Shown piece by piece: positions 1 to 6,613 of a DNA stretch of 12,276 nt. Source of the DNA: Nitrospira sp. (GTDB lineage: Bacteria > Nitrospirota > Nitrospiria > Nitrospirales > Nitrospiraceae); assembly GCA_030456405.1 (NCBI GenBank), contig JAKDNQ010000048.1, positions 1-12,276 on the forward strand. Reading direction: 5' to 3'. The notes beneath the pieces were generated by a model. The model saw nothing but the letters and a program-made list of their open reading frames with translations. It did not search any database and had not been told where the DNA came from. The position numbers were made by a program, and so were the translations under genes. The first letter of the stretch is position 1; every line of letters begins with the position of its first letter.

Positions 1-1632
1 GTGCGAGCCCTGCGCGTCCAATGCGACAAGAAACTGTACCGAGACGCCATGCGACGAACGTTGAGCCGGCAGGCAAACCTGACGATCGGCGAGGGAACGG
101 TTGATCGCCTGCTGACGCATGACGGCTCGGTTACAGGGGTGGTCACGGACCGTGGCGATCACATCCGGGCGAAGGCTGTCATTCTAACATCAGGCACATT
201 CCTTAAGGGTCTTATCCATATCGGCATGAATCATTTTCCTGCGGGACGAGCCGGAGAAGCGTCCGCCGAGCACCTGTCCGATTGCATGCGAGACCTGGGA
301 TTCGAGGTGGGCCGGCTCAAAACCGGCACGCCTCCTCGTTTAGATGGCGCAACCATCGACTTTTCCGTGATGGCGCCGCAGCCGGGCGATGATCCGCCTC
401 CGCCGTTTTCGTATCGGACCAGCCGGATTGAGAACAGGCAACTTCCTTGTCACTTGACCCATACCAACCGCGCGACGCATGAATTGATCCAGCACAACCT
501 CGATCGATCGCCGCTCTATAGCGGCATCATTGAGTCGGTGGGACCACGATATTGTCCATCGATTGAAGATAAGGTCGTGCGTTTTGCGGATAAAGAGCGT
601 CATCAGATCTTTATCGAACCAGAAGGATTGGACAGCCGAGAGTTTTACCCCAACGGGATCTCCACCAGCTTGCCGGTCGATGTGCAAGCCGCGATACTGA
701 AAACGATTCCGGGGTTAGAGCAAGCCGTCATGCTCAAACCGGGATACGCGATTGAGTACGACTATTTTCCACCGAGGCAATTGCACCAGACTCTGGAAAC
801 GAAGCTGCTCAATGGCCTCTACCACGCAGGGCAGATCAATGGAACTTCCGGATACGAGGAAGCAGCGGCTCAGGGTCTCATGGCTGGGATCAATGCCGTG
901 CTGCGGTTTCGAGGAGAGTCTCCGTTGGTGCTTGACCGTTCACAGGCTTACATTGGTGTGTTGATCGACGATCTCATCACCAAAGACGCGCGTGAACCCT
1001 ATCGCATGTTTACCTCACGGGCAGAATATCGCCTTCTATTGCGTCATGGAAATGCCGATCTGAGGCTCACCGATATTGGACGAAAAATTGGATTGATTGG
1101 CGACGAAGTCTATGCAAAATTTCAATTGAAACAGAAAGCGATTGAATCTGAACTCGTACGCCTTGAAGAACTCAGACCAAAACTCACTGATGCGGTTCGC
1201 ACACGCTTGGCAATGGTTCAGATCGATGAAATCTCTGGACCCTGCACTGCAGCCCATCTTCTACGTCGTCAAGGGGTGAACTATACGGCCCTATTAGAAG
1301 CACTTGGGGTTGAGGCATTACAAGATACTGAAACTACTGATGAAATAGAGTTGCAAATCAAATATTCTGGCTATATTAAGCGACAGCTTCAACAGATAGG
1401 CCGATTTAAAAAACTCGAAATGAAGCCCATTCCTATCACATTCAACTACGATGCAACCCTTGGTTTTTCGAAAGAGGTTTGTGAAAAACTCAAGAAAGTT
1501 CGCCCTGAATCTATCGGCCAGGCATCGAGAATATCAGGAATCACACCAGCAGCAATTTCGCTTCTCCTTGTGGCACTAGAAAAGCACAAGGGGGAATCCA
1601 TGCGAGATCGCTCTCTACCAACCCCATCCTAG
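1..1632 (+). CDS. mnmG: tRNA uridine-5-carboxymethylaminomethyl(34) synthesis enzyme MnmG (GidA), 5' partial
   Basis: FAD- and NADH-dependent partner of MnmE; the complex installs the (carboxymethyl)aminomethyl group on C5 of wobble uridine 34 in certain tRNAs. The window opens inside the gene: 543 residues are present, and roughly 90-95 N-terminal residues, including the Rossmann GxGxxG FAD motif, are missing. The first GTG is an internal valine codon, not the start. Visible family signatures are [10 protein letters not shown] (about 104-113), [17 protein letters not shown] with the conserved cysteine at 185, [54 protein letters not shown] and the C-terminal [19 protein letters not shown]. 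Base composition becomes visibly more AT-rich after about 1080, with no break in the reading frame. The TAG stop at 1630-1632 is also the first three bases of repeat copy 1. The order mnmG-rsmG-parA-parB is the common origin-proximal arrangement. Confidence 0.97.
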   Translation: MRALRVQCDKKLYRDAMRRTLSRQANLTIGEGTVDRLLTHDGSVTGVVTDRGDHIRAKAVILTSGTFLKGLIHIGMNHFPAGRAGEASAEHLSDCMRDLGFEVGRLKTGTPPRLDGATIDFSVMAPQPGDDPPPPFSYRTSRIENRQLPCHLTHTNRATHELIQHNLDRSPLYSGIIESVGPRYCPSIEDKVVRFADKERHQIFIEPEGLDSREFYPNGISTSLPVDVQAAILKTIPGLEQAVMLKPGYAIEYDYFPPRQLHQTLETKLLNGLYHAGQINGTSGYEEAAAQGLMAGINAVLRFRGESPLVLDRSQAYIGVLIDDLITKDAREPYRMFTSRAEYRLLLRHGNADLRLTDIGRKIGLIGDEVYAKFQLKQKAIESELVRLEELRPKLTDAVRTRLAMVQIDEISGPCTAAHLLRRQGVNYTALLEALGVEALQDTETTDEIELQIKYSGYIKRQLQQIGRFKKLEMKPIPITFNYDATLGFSKEVCEKLKKVRPESIGQASRISGITPAAISLLLVALEKHKGESMRDRSLPTPS

Positions 1633-1834
1633 CAGGATGCGGAAAAAGTCCGCCAGCGGCGTTCTCGCGTCGCTCAGAGACTCAACGTACCGAAGCGTAC
1701 GCCTCGCCTCTTCGCTCACTGCGGCCTTGCTGGACGGCCTTTTTGCGCGTCCTGCGAGGTATTCTGACACCAACACAACACGCGAATTGATCGCGGCGTG
1801 TTACGCAACAATCGAATTTTTCCGCAGTCTGCTA
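1630..1834. repeat. Structured intergenic repeat, copy 1 (MITE- or terminator-like)
   Basis: This element fills most of the 310-bp gap between mnmG and rsmG. The core (1635-1744) matches 6616-6725 at 106 of 110 positions. Inner stem: 1633-1657 pairs with 1729-1754, including AAAAA/TTTTT, CCG/CGG and CCAGC/GCTGG, with a small CGTAC/GTACG hairpin near the centre (1686-1701). The right part, 1745-1809, is mostly copy-specific and contains its own AACACGC/GCGTGTT stem (1777-1783 with 1796-1802). Conserved sequence returns at 1810-1827 (AATCGAATTTTTCCGCAG). Outer stem: TAGCAG...TGCGGAAAAA (1630-1647) pairs with TTTTTCCGCA...CTGCTA (1817-1834). A GC-rich stem followed by TTTTT could terminate transcription of mnmG. 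No transposase is encoded, and I could not identify a direct target-site duplication. Confidence 0.85.
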
Positions 1835-1877
1835 TACACAGAAGTTTAAATATTTCTCTTATACGCTCCAGAATGTC

Positions 1878-1904
1878 TTGACCTCACCTTCTGATTCACG
1901 TAAT
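1878..1904 (+). promoter_or_regulatory. Possible promoter upstream of rsmG
   Basis: TTGACC (1878-1883) matches the -35 consensus at 5 of 6 positions. A weak -10 candidate, CGTAAT (1899-1904), follows after a short 15-bp spacer. Initiation would fall inside parS site 1 (1905-1920), which would fit an rsmG start at 1943 and possible ParB occlusion. The weak -10 box and short spacer keep this tentative. Confidence 0.25.
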
Positions 1905-1920
1905 TGTTCCACGTGGAACA
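1905..1920. promoter_or_regulatory. parS: parS centromere site 1
   Basis: TGTTCCACGTGGAACA is a perfect 16-bp palindrome. It differs from the Bacillus-type parS consensus TGTTTCACGTGAAACA only at two symmetric positions and equals the GTTCCACGTGGAAC-type parS known from Pseudomonas. It lies 1.5 kb upstream of parB, as expected for a ParB loading site near the origin, and sits just before the rsmG coding region. Translated in the rsmG frame it gives FHVEH, which explains a likely artefactual N-terminal extension of that protein. Confidence 0.93.
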
Positions 1921-1942
1921 TGAACATGAATTGTGCGAATTC

Positions 1943-2569
1943 ATGATGAGCTCTGCAAAGGAACTTGGGCTAACAATTGGCGAAAGCCACTCCGAGCAGT
2001 TCGTTCGCTATCTTACTCATCTCATTACGTGGAATAAAACAATAAATCTCACGGCAATCATCGACTCTAAAGAAATAATTATCAAACATTTCATTGACTC
2101 ACTCGCTGCGCTTGTCGCAACGAACTTTCGACAAGATAGCCTGGTGCTTGATGTGGGATCTGGGGGAGGTTTTCCTGGCATTCCTCTTAAAATCGTGAGA
2201 CCTGACTTTCAATTGACTTTAGTAGAGCCAGTTCAGAAAAAGTGCTCATTTCTCAATTCAGTGATCGGTCTGTTACAGCTTCGTGGCGTGTCTACATTTG
2301 CTGGAACCATCGAACAATATGCCAAGCGGGCTCTTAACCATTCCATCGATACGGTTGTTGTGCGGGCATTGAAATTTGATGATGTTAAAAAATACATCCC
2401 TGCATTGCTGACTCCAAAAGGGAAGGTTATTTTATATAGAACATCGGGCATCGAAAATCAGGAAATAGGGGAAGGGTTTTATCGATCGAATGAAAAAACT
2501 CTCCTCCTCCCTCATGGATCAGGAAAGAGAGTCATTACGGTGCTTGAGAGAAAAAATTCTGTCATGTAA
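1943..2569 (+). CDS. rsmG: 16S rRNA (guanine527-N7)-methyltransferase RsmG (GidB)
   Basis: SAM-dependent methyltransferase that forms m7G527 in the 530 loop of 16S rRNA. From the ATG at 1943 it is 208 residues, close to the E. coli length of 207. Visible family features are WNKTINLTAI (30-39), KHFIDSL (48-54), SAM-binding motif I LDVGSGGGFPGIPL (69-82), the acidic end of the next strand in LTLVEP (91-96), and VVVRAL (138-143). Start choice: an in-frame TTG at 1904 would add 13 residues (MFHVEHEHE...), but those are mainly the translation of parS site 1. ATG 1943 or 1946 gives the family length. Neither candidate start has a clear Shine-Dalgarno sequence, so the start is uncertain although the gene is not. 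It lies between two parS sites and is AT-richer than the atp genes. Confidence 0.95.
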   Translation: MMSSAKELGLTIGESHSEQFVRYLTHLITWNKTINLTAIIDSKEIIIKHFIDSLAALVATNFRQDSLVLDVGSGGGFPGIPLKIVRPDFQLTLVEPVQKKCSFLNSVIGLLQLRGVSTFAGTIEQYAKRALNHSIDTVVVRALKFDDVKKYIPALLTPKGKVILYRTSGIENQEIGEGFYRSNEKTLLLPHGSGKRVITVLERKNSVM

Positions 2570-2582
2570 TCAATGTCATACG

Positions 2583-2588
2583 TATAAG
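2583..2588 (+). promoter_or_regulatory. Possible -10 box of a parAB promoter overlapping parS site 2
   Basis: TATAAG matches the sigma-70 -10 consensus at 5 of 6 positions and its last two bases lie inside parS site 2. No good -35 box stands at the usual distance. If it is real, ParB bound at parS would occlude the parAB promoter and give autoregulation. This rests on one short motif and is inference. Confidence 0.25.
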
Positions 2589-2602
2589 TTCCACGTGGAA
2601 CA
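2587..2602. promoter_or_regulatory. parS: parS centromere site 2
   Basis: AGTTCCACGTGGAACA contains the 14-bp perfect palindrome GTTCCACGTGGAAC (2588-2601) and matches site 1 at 15 of 16 positions, with only the first base changed (A for T). It lies between the rsmG stop and the parA start, 682 bp from site 1. Two near-identical sites this close, beside parAB, are strong evidence of a functional ParB-parS system. Confidence 0.92.
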
Positions 2603-2646
2603 TTCTTGAGAAATCTAAAAAGAACTGCGGCAACACCGTATTCAAC

Positions 2647-3423
2647 ATGGCTAAGATTGTAGCGATTGCAAATCAGAAGGGTGGTGTAGGAAAAACAACA
2701 ACCGCCGTGAATATCGCTGCTGGTGTTGCAGTTTTGGGAAAGCGTGTCTTACTTGTTGATATGGATCCGCAAGGAAATGCGACAAGCGGATTAGGAGTTG
2801 ACCCAAGATCTCTACAGAATACAATCTACAACTGCCTAATTAACCATGTGAAATTTCATGATGCCGTCAAACTCACAGAAGTGAATGGCTTATCACTTTT
2901 GCCGGCCAATGCTGATTTATCAGGGGCAGAGATAGAGCTGGTCAATATAGAGGATCGAGAAAAACTGCTTCAGCGTTTTTTGCGAGATGTGAGCCAGTTA
3001 TTCGACATTATTTTCCTCGATTGCCCTCCGACATTGGGGATTCTGACGGTCAATGCGCTTGTTGCAGCACAAAGCATTTTAGTCCCTGTTCAATGTGAAT
3101 ACTATGCCATGGAAGGACTCAGTCGTTTGATTGGAAGCATCGATCGAATTCGTCAATCCTTTAACCCTGATCTCAAATTGGAAGGGATCGTCTTGACAAT
3201 GTTTGATGCGCGGAATACGTTGGCGCGTCAAGTCGTTGAACAAGTTCGGGGGCATTTCAAAGAAGTCGTCTACAAGACTGTGATCCCTCGCAATGTGGCG
3301 CTGGCAGAGGCTCCAAGCTATGGGCGTCCAGCCATGTTATATAACGTCGCATCGGCAGGGTCTCAAGCCTATTTGTCTTTAGCCAAGGAGTTTATGAGCC
3401 ATGGAGAAGAAAGCGCTCGGTAG
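2647..3423 (+). CDS. parA: Chromosome partitioning ATPase ParA (Soj)
   Basis: Deviant Walker-type ATPase that forms ATP-dependent dimers on nucleoid DNA and is released by ParB, driving segregation of the origin region. It is 258 residues and starts directly with the P-loop region, so it is a short chromosomal ParA without the N-terminal HTH of plasmid type Ia proteins. Motifs: deviant Walker A KGGVGKTT (11-18) with signature lysine K11, Walker A' VDMDPQGN with D40, Walker B IIFLDCPP with D125, and IPRNVALAEAPSYGRP (213-228), typical of Soj. The upstream ribosome-binding site is weak. The last 23 bp overlap parB, suggesting translational coupling. Confidence 0.97.
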   Translation: MAKIVAIANQKGGVGKTTTAVNIAAGVAVLGKRVLLVDMDPQGNATSGLGVDPRSLQNTIYNCLINHVKFHDAVKLTEVNGLSLLPANADLSGAEIELVNIEDREKLLQRFLRDVSQLFDIIFLDCPPTLGILTVNALVAAQSILVPVQCEYYAMEGLSRLIGSIDRIRQSFNPDLKLEGIVLTMFDARNTLARQVVEQVRGHFKEVVYKTVIPRNVALAEAPSYGRPAMLYNVASAGSQAYLSLAKEFMSHGEESAR

Positions 3424-4249
3424 AGGACTCGATGCACTCCTCCCTGCCACCAAACCCGTTTCGATGTCTGAATCGTCGGATGTCCAACATCTGCGAGTTG
3501 ATGCGATTGTGCCGAATCGGTACCAGCCGAGACAAACATTTTCTCCTCAGGACCTGGCAGAGCTTACGGCGTCATTGAAAGAGAGTGGGCTGCTGCAGCC
3601 GATTTTAGTGCGACGTAAGGGTGATGGAATCTACGAACTCATATCTGGCGAACGGCGTTGGCGTGCGGCGAAAGACGCAGGCCTGGAGACGATTCACGCC
3701 GTCATTCGGAATTGCGGAGATGAAGAGTCTGTCGTATTGGCACTGGTAGAAAATCTTCAACGAACGGATCTCAATCCTATGGAAATGGCGAGAACCTACC
3801 ATCGGATGATGAACGAATTTGGACTCACTCAGGACATAATTGCACGACGAGTTGGATGTGAGCGATCATCGATCGCCAATGTCGTACGCCTCACCCAGCT
3901 TCCCTTAGAGGTCCAACAGCTGATTGAATCGAACCAGCTCTCCATGGGACATGCCAAAGTGATTCTGGGTCTTCCTAGCCAGATTGAGCAGATTAAAGTC
4001 GCTCAGCTTGTGGTGTTAAAAACCTTATCGGTGAGAGAGACAGAGAAACTTGTGGAATCTTCATTGCTTACAAAGAAGCGAAGGACAAAGGAAATACGGC
4101 GAACCGCCTGGTCTGATGTTGAAGAGCGATTACAAAAACGATTGGGCACGAAAGTCATCATTCAAAAAGGCAGGCGTGGAGGGAAAATCATCATTCATTA
4201 TTTCTCGCCTCCTGAACTCGACGGAATCCTCGAGACACTTTTGAATTAA
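3401..4249 (+). CDS. parB: Chromosome partitioning protein ParB (Spo0J), CTP-dependent clamp
   Basis: ParB binds parS, and in the family CTP binding closes it into a sliding clamp that spreads along DNA and stimulates ParA. Length 282 residues. The N-terminal peptide MEKKALGRGLDALLP is the typical ParA-contacting motif. The ParB/Srx domain (about 29-120) carries QPR (42-44), the CTP-binding GERRWRAA (83-90) and ENLQRTDLNPMEMA (117-130). The helix-turn-helix for parS recognition lies around 142-165 (LTQDIIARRVGCERSSIANVVRL). A basic linker, KKRRTK, leads into a short C-terminal dimerisation domain. AAGGAG (3385-3390), 10 nt upstream, sets the ATG start inside the end of parA. Two parS sites lie upstream in the same cluster. 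Confidence 0.97.
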   Translation: MEKKALGRGLDALLPATKPVSMSESSDVQHLRVDAIVPNRYQPRQTFSPQDLAELTASLKESGLLQPILVRRKGDGIYELISGERRWRAAKDAGLETIHAVIRNCGDEESVVLALVENLQRTDLNPMEMARTYHRMMNEFGLTQDIIARRVGCERSSIANVVRLTQLPLEVQQLIESNQLSMGHAKVILGLPSQIEQIKVAQLVVLKTLSVRETEKLVESSLLTKKRRTKEIRRTAWSDVEERLQKRLGTKVIIQKGRRGGKIIIHYFSPPELDGILETLLN

Positions 4250-4419
4250 TTCCCACCTTCCTTTTTCGTCAGTTCCTTCATGTCGGAAGAGGCATACTTG
4301 TTGCTTCTACGTAGACGTGACCGTATGCGCTCTGACCGACTCATTCCTCATAAGTAAATACATACCAGCTTTACATCTACGCTGAAACAGTGGAGTCATC
4401 GACTCGAGGAGGCGAGTTC

Positions 4420-4917
4420 ATGTGGGGGCAAGAGAAAAAAGCAGGAACGAGCTCAAGCGAGCAGGAAGGTAAAGAGGTTGTTATGGTTGCTTCCAATTCA
4501 CCAAATACCGAAGGGGCTGGGGATATTAGCGCCTTTGTGGGGAAAGGGGTCGAATTCAAGGGTACGATCTCATACAGCGGCACGGTGAGAATTGACGGAT
4601 ATCTCGACGGAGAAATTCATACGGATGGCGTGCTGCTGATTGGAGAAGAGGCCGTTATCCAGGCAAAAATTACCGCAGGAACCATTGTGTGCAAAGGAAA
4701 AATTACCGGGGACGTCGTGGCGAAAGAGTGTGTCAAGCTCCGGACTCCGGCCGTCATGAACGGAAGCATCAAGGCGCCGATTCTTTCAATGGAAGATGGC
4801 GTGCTCTTCAACGGGGCGCTCGAAATGGCGCACGGCGTGCGCGAGCTTCCTCGTGACACCACGCTCCAACCCGTCGGAATGATCGCGCCACCAGGCATGA
4901 AGCAAGTCAACGGGTAG
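4420..4917 (+). CDS. Bactofilin family cytoskeletal protein (first of a tandem pair)
   Basis: Bactofilins polymerise without nucleotide into beta-helical filaments that act as scaffolds at the membrane, cell pole or cell-wall synthesis sites. This protein has 165 residues from the ATG at 4420, chosen because GAGGAGG (4406-4412) lies 7 nt upstream; an in-frame GTG at 4390 has no such support. Residues 1-35 are polar and low-complexity, as in the disordered tails of the family. The bactofilin core (about 40-135) follows: GKGVEFKGTISYSGTVRIDGYLDGEIHTDGVLLIGEEA, then repeated GxI/GxV turns (GKITGDVV, NGSIKAP). The C-terminus is proline- and glycine-containing. It is clearly paralogous to the next gene (shared GKGxxFKG, IRIDG/VRIDG, GEIHT, G-V/I-L-I-V-GE). 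It lies 170 bp after parB. Confidence 0.92.
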   Translation: MWGQEKKAGTSSSEQEGKEVVMVASNSPNTEGAGDISAFVGKGVEFKGTISYSGTVRIDGYLDGEIHTDGVLLIGEEAVIQAKITAGTIVCKGKITGDVVAKECVKLRTPAVMNGSIKAPILSMEDGVLFNGALEMAHGVRELPRDTTLQPVGMIAPPGMKQVNG

Positions 4918-5004
4918 AATAAAATTATTTATTAGGTATTTTATCTGTACATTGTTGCGTGACGCCAGATCATGCGTGCGCAGGAAGACTCTTGGGAGGC
5001 AATC

Positions 5005-5430
5005 ATGTGGGCAGTGAAAGAGCGAAGCCAGCAAGTCGATCAGAGCGGCGAGAATATTACGCTTCTAGGGAAAGGCACAGACTTCAAGGGTGTCGTGAGT
5101 TTTGGCGGCACCATTCGAATTGACGGGCGTGTCGAAGGCGAGATACATACGACCGGAACGCTCATCGTTGGGGAGCATGCGATGATCCAGGGCATCGTGT
5201 CGGTTGGGGTGCTCATGAATAGCGGCAAGATCCATGGCACCATCACGGCCGTTGAAAAGATACAAATCCTCAAGTCCGGTATTCTTATCGGCGATATTCG
5301 GACCCCGGTCATCGCGATCGAAGAAGGTTCTCGCTTCCATGGCATGTGCGATATGGGCGCACACCTGTGGAGCGGCGAACGCGCCCTCTCGGTCGACATG
5401 GCTCCCGGCCTTGTGGCAACCGCCCATTAG
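5005..5430 (+). CDS. Bactofilin family cytoskeletal protein (second of a tandem pair)
   Basis: Second bactofilin, 141 residues from the ATG at 5005. GGGAGG (4994-4999) with 5-nt spacing favours this start over the ATG at 4972, and like the first paralogue it then begins with MW. The core contains GKGTDFKGVVSFGGTIRIDGRVEGEIHTTGTLIVGEHAMIQ in the same order as its neighbour, followed by SGKIHGTITAVEKIQILKSG and IGDIRTPVIAIEEGSRFHG. N- and C-terminal tails are shorter than in the first copy. The pair looks like an old tandem duplication that diverged, perhaps to form a copolymer. The 87-bp gap between the two genes is AT-rich (4918-4950). A terminator-like hairpin follows at 5451. Confidence 0.92.
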   Translation: MWAVKERSQQVDQSGENITLLGKGTDFKGVVSFGGTIRIDGRVEGEIHTTGTLIVGEHAMIQGIVSVGVLMNSGKIHGTITAVEKIQILKSGILIGDIRTPVIAIEEGSRFHGMCDMGAHLWSGERALSVDMAPGLVATAH

Positions 5431-5450
5431 TTGCGGGGAAAACAGCCTCA

Positions 5451-5502
5451 GGGCCCGCATCGTTCACGAGCGTTCGTGAATAGAATGCGGACTAGCCCTT
5501 TT
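5451..5502 (+). terminator. Hairpin terminator after the bactofilin pair
   Basis: The nested stem is GGGC (5451-5454) with GCCC (5495-5498), CCGCAT (5455-5460) with ATGCGG (5485-5490), and TTCACGA (5463-5469) with TCGTGAA (5474-5480), around the loop GCGT. Small internal loops separate the stems. TTTT (5499-5502) follows directly. This fits rho-independent termination between the bactofilins and mnmA, although the U tract is short. Confidence 0.6.
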
Positions 5503-5530
5503 CCTATCTCCTCAGTACAATAGCCAGCCT

Positions 5531-6613
5531 ATGGCTCGCCCTACCGTCCTTCTTGGCATGAGTGGTGGAGTGGACAGCTCTGTCGCCGCAGCGCTTCTGG
5601 TCCGCCAGGGCTACGACGTTCAGGGAGTCACGCTTCAGGTCTGGGAACACGAAGATGAAACAGTCGCAGTCTCTAAGCGGTGGGAGGAGCGTGGATGTTG
5701 CAAGGTCGGCATTGCTCGATTTGTGGCCCAGACCTTGAAAATCCCGCATGAAGTGATCGACACCAGACAAACTTTTCAAGCCGGCGTCATCGATGACTTT
5801 GTTGCGGGCTATCTGGAAGGTACCACACCCAATCCCTGTGTCCGGTGCAATGAGCGGGTGAAGCTACGGAGCCTCGTGGAGCTCGCTGACAAACGTGGGA
5901 TCAAGTTTGTCGCCACAGGCCACTATGTTCGAATCGACCGCTCCGAGGGAGCACCCACCCTTCAGCGAGCAGCTGATCTCAAGAAAGATCAAAGCTATTT
6001 CCTCTACCGTCTTCGTCAGCCATGGCTCACTCGCCTGCTCTTTCCAGTCGGTGGCATGCAGAAAACGGACGTATGGATAGAAGCCGAGACCTTGGGCCTT
6101 CCTCCGGACGAATTGAAGGAAAGCCAGGAAATCTGCTTTGTGAGCCATGGCGATTATCGAACCTTTCTTGAAAAGGAAGCGCCTGCCGCAAAAAAGCCTG
6201 GAGCATTTGTGGACGGTGAAGGGCGCTATTTAGGAGACCACGAAGGCATCGCGTTCTATACGCCAGGGCAACGTCGAGGGCTCGGTATTGCGACCGGCCG
6301 CAGGCTCTATGTTCAGGAAGTACAGCCCGATACCAATACGGTAGTCCTTGGAACAGAGGAATCCCTGCGTCGCAGCCAATGCGATGTCGCCGATCTGAAT
6401 CTCTTCGACTCCTCACTCCTCGATGGAGCAACCGATGTCGAGGTGAAAGTCCGGTATGCCACACCTGCCGTGGCAGCCACCATCCAGCCTCGTTCAGATG
6501 CCACCCTGAGAATTCTCTTCCATGAACCACAGCGCGCATTAAGTCCGGGGCAATCAGCGGTGTTCTATCGAAACGATCGGGTGCTGGGCGGCGGCATCAT
6601 CCAGTCACTCTAA
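5531..6613 (+). CDS. mnmA: tRNA-specific 2-thiouridylase MnmA (TrmU)
   Basis: Adenylates C2 of wobble U34 in tRNA Lys, Glu and Gln, then replaces the oxygen with sulfur delivered by a persulfide relay, giving s2U34. This is the same base that MnmG modifies at C5. Length 360 residues, normal for the family. Motifs: PP-loop SGGVDSS (11-17), the first catalytic cysteine C103 in NPCVRCN, GHYVRI (130-135), KDQSYFLYRL (152-161), the catalytic persulfide cysteine C202 in SQEICFV, TPGQRRGLGIA in the central domain, and a C-terminal beta-barrel ending ALSPGQSAVFYRNDRVLGGGII. The ATG start gives MARPTVLLGMSGGVDSS, the usual N-terminus, although the ribosome-binding site is weak. Its TAA stop (6611-6613) abuts repeat copy 2. 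Confidence 0.97.
   Translation: MARPTVLLGMSGGVDSSVAAALLVRQGYDVQGVTLQVWEHEDETVAVSKRWEERGCCKVGIARFVAQTLKIPHEVIDTRQTFQAGVIDDFVAGYLEGTTPNPCVRCNERVKLRSLVELADKRGIKFVATGHYVRIDRSEGAPTLQRAADLKKDQSYFLYRLRQPWLTRLLFPVGGMQKTDVWIEAETLGLPPDELKESQEICFVSHGDYRTFLEKEAPAAKKPGAFVDGEGRYLGDHEGIAFYTPGQRRGLGIATGRRLYVQEVQPDTNTVVLGTEESLRRSQCDVADLNLFDSSLLDGATDVEVKVRYATPAVAATIQPRSDATLRILFHEPQRALSPGQSAVFYRNDRVLGGGIIQSL

Noticed and set aside
1637..1849. Open frames inside both repeats (also 6618-6815) encoding very similar peptides with KKxASGVLxSLRxSTYRSVRLASSLTAALLDGLF
   Set aside because: The similarity follows from the DNA repeat itself. There is no ribosome-binding site, the frames run into the variable tail with unrelated sequence, and the conserved feature is base pairing.
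1904..1942. TTG start at 1904 extending RsmG by 13 residues
   Set aside because: The extension is mostly the translated parS palindrome and makes the protein longer than usual. It cannot be fully excluded because no candidate start has a good ribosome-binding site.
4972..5004. ATG 4972 as start of the second bactofilin
   Set aside because: The GGGAGG just before ATG 5005 and the MW start shared with the paralogue favour the later start.
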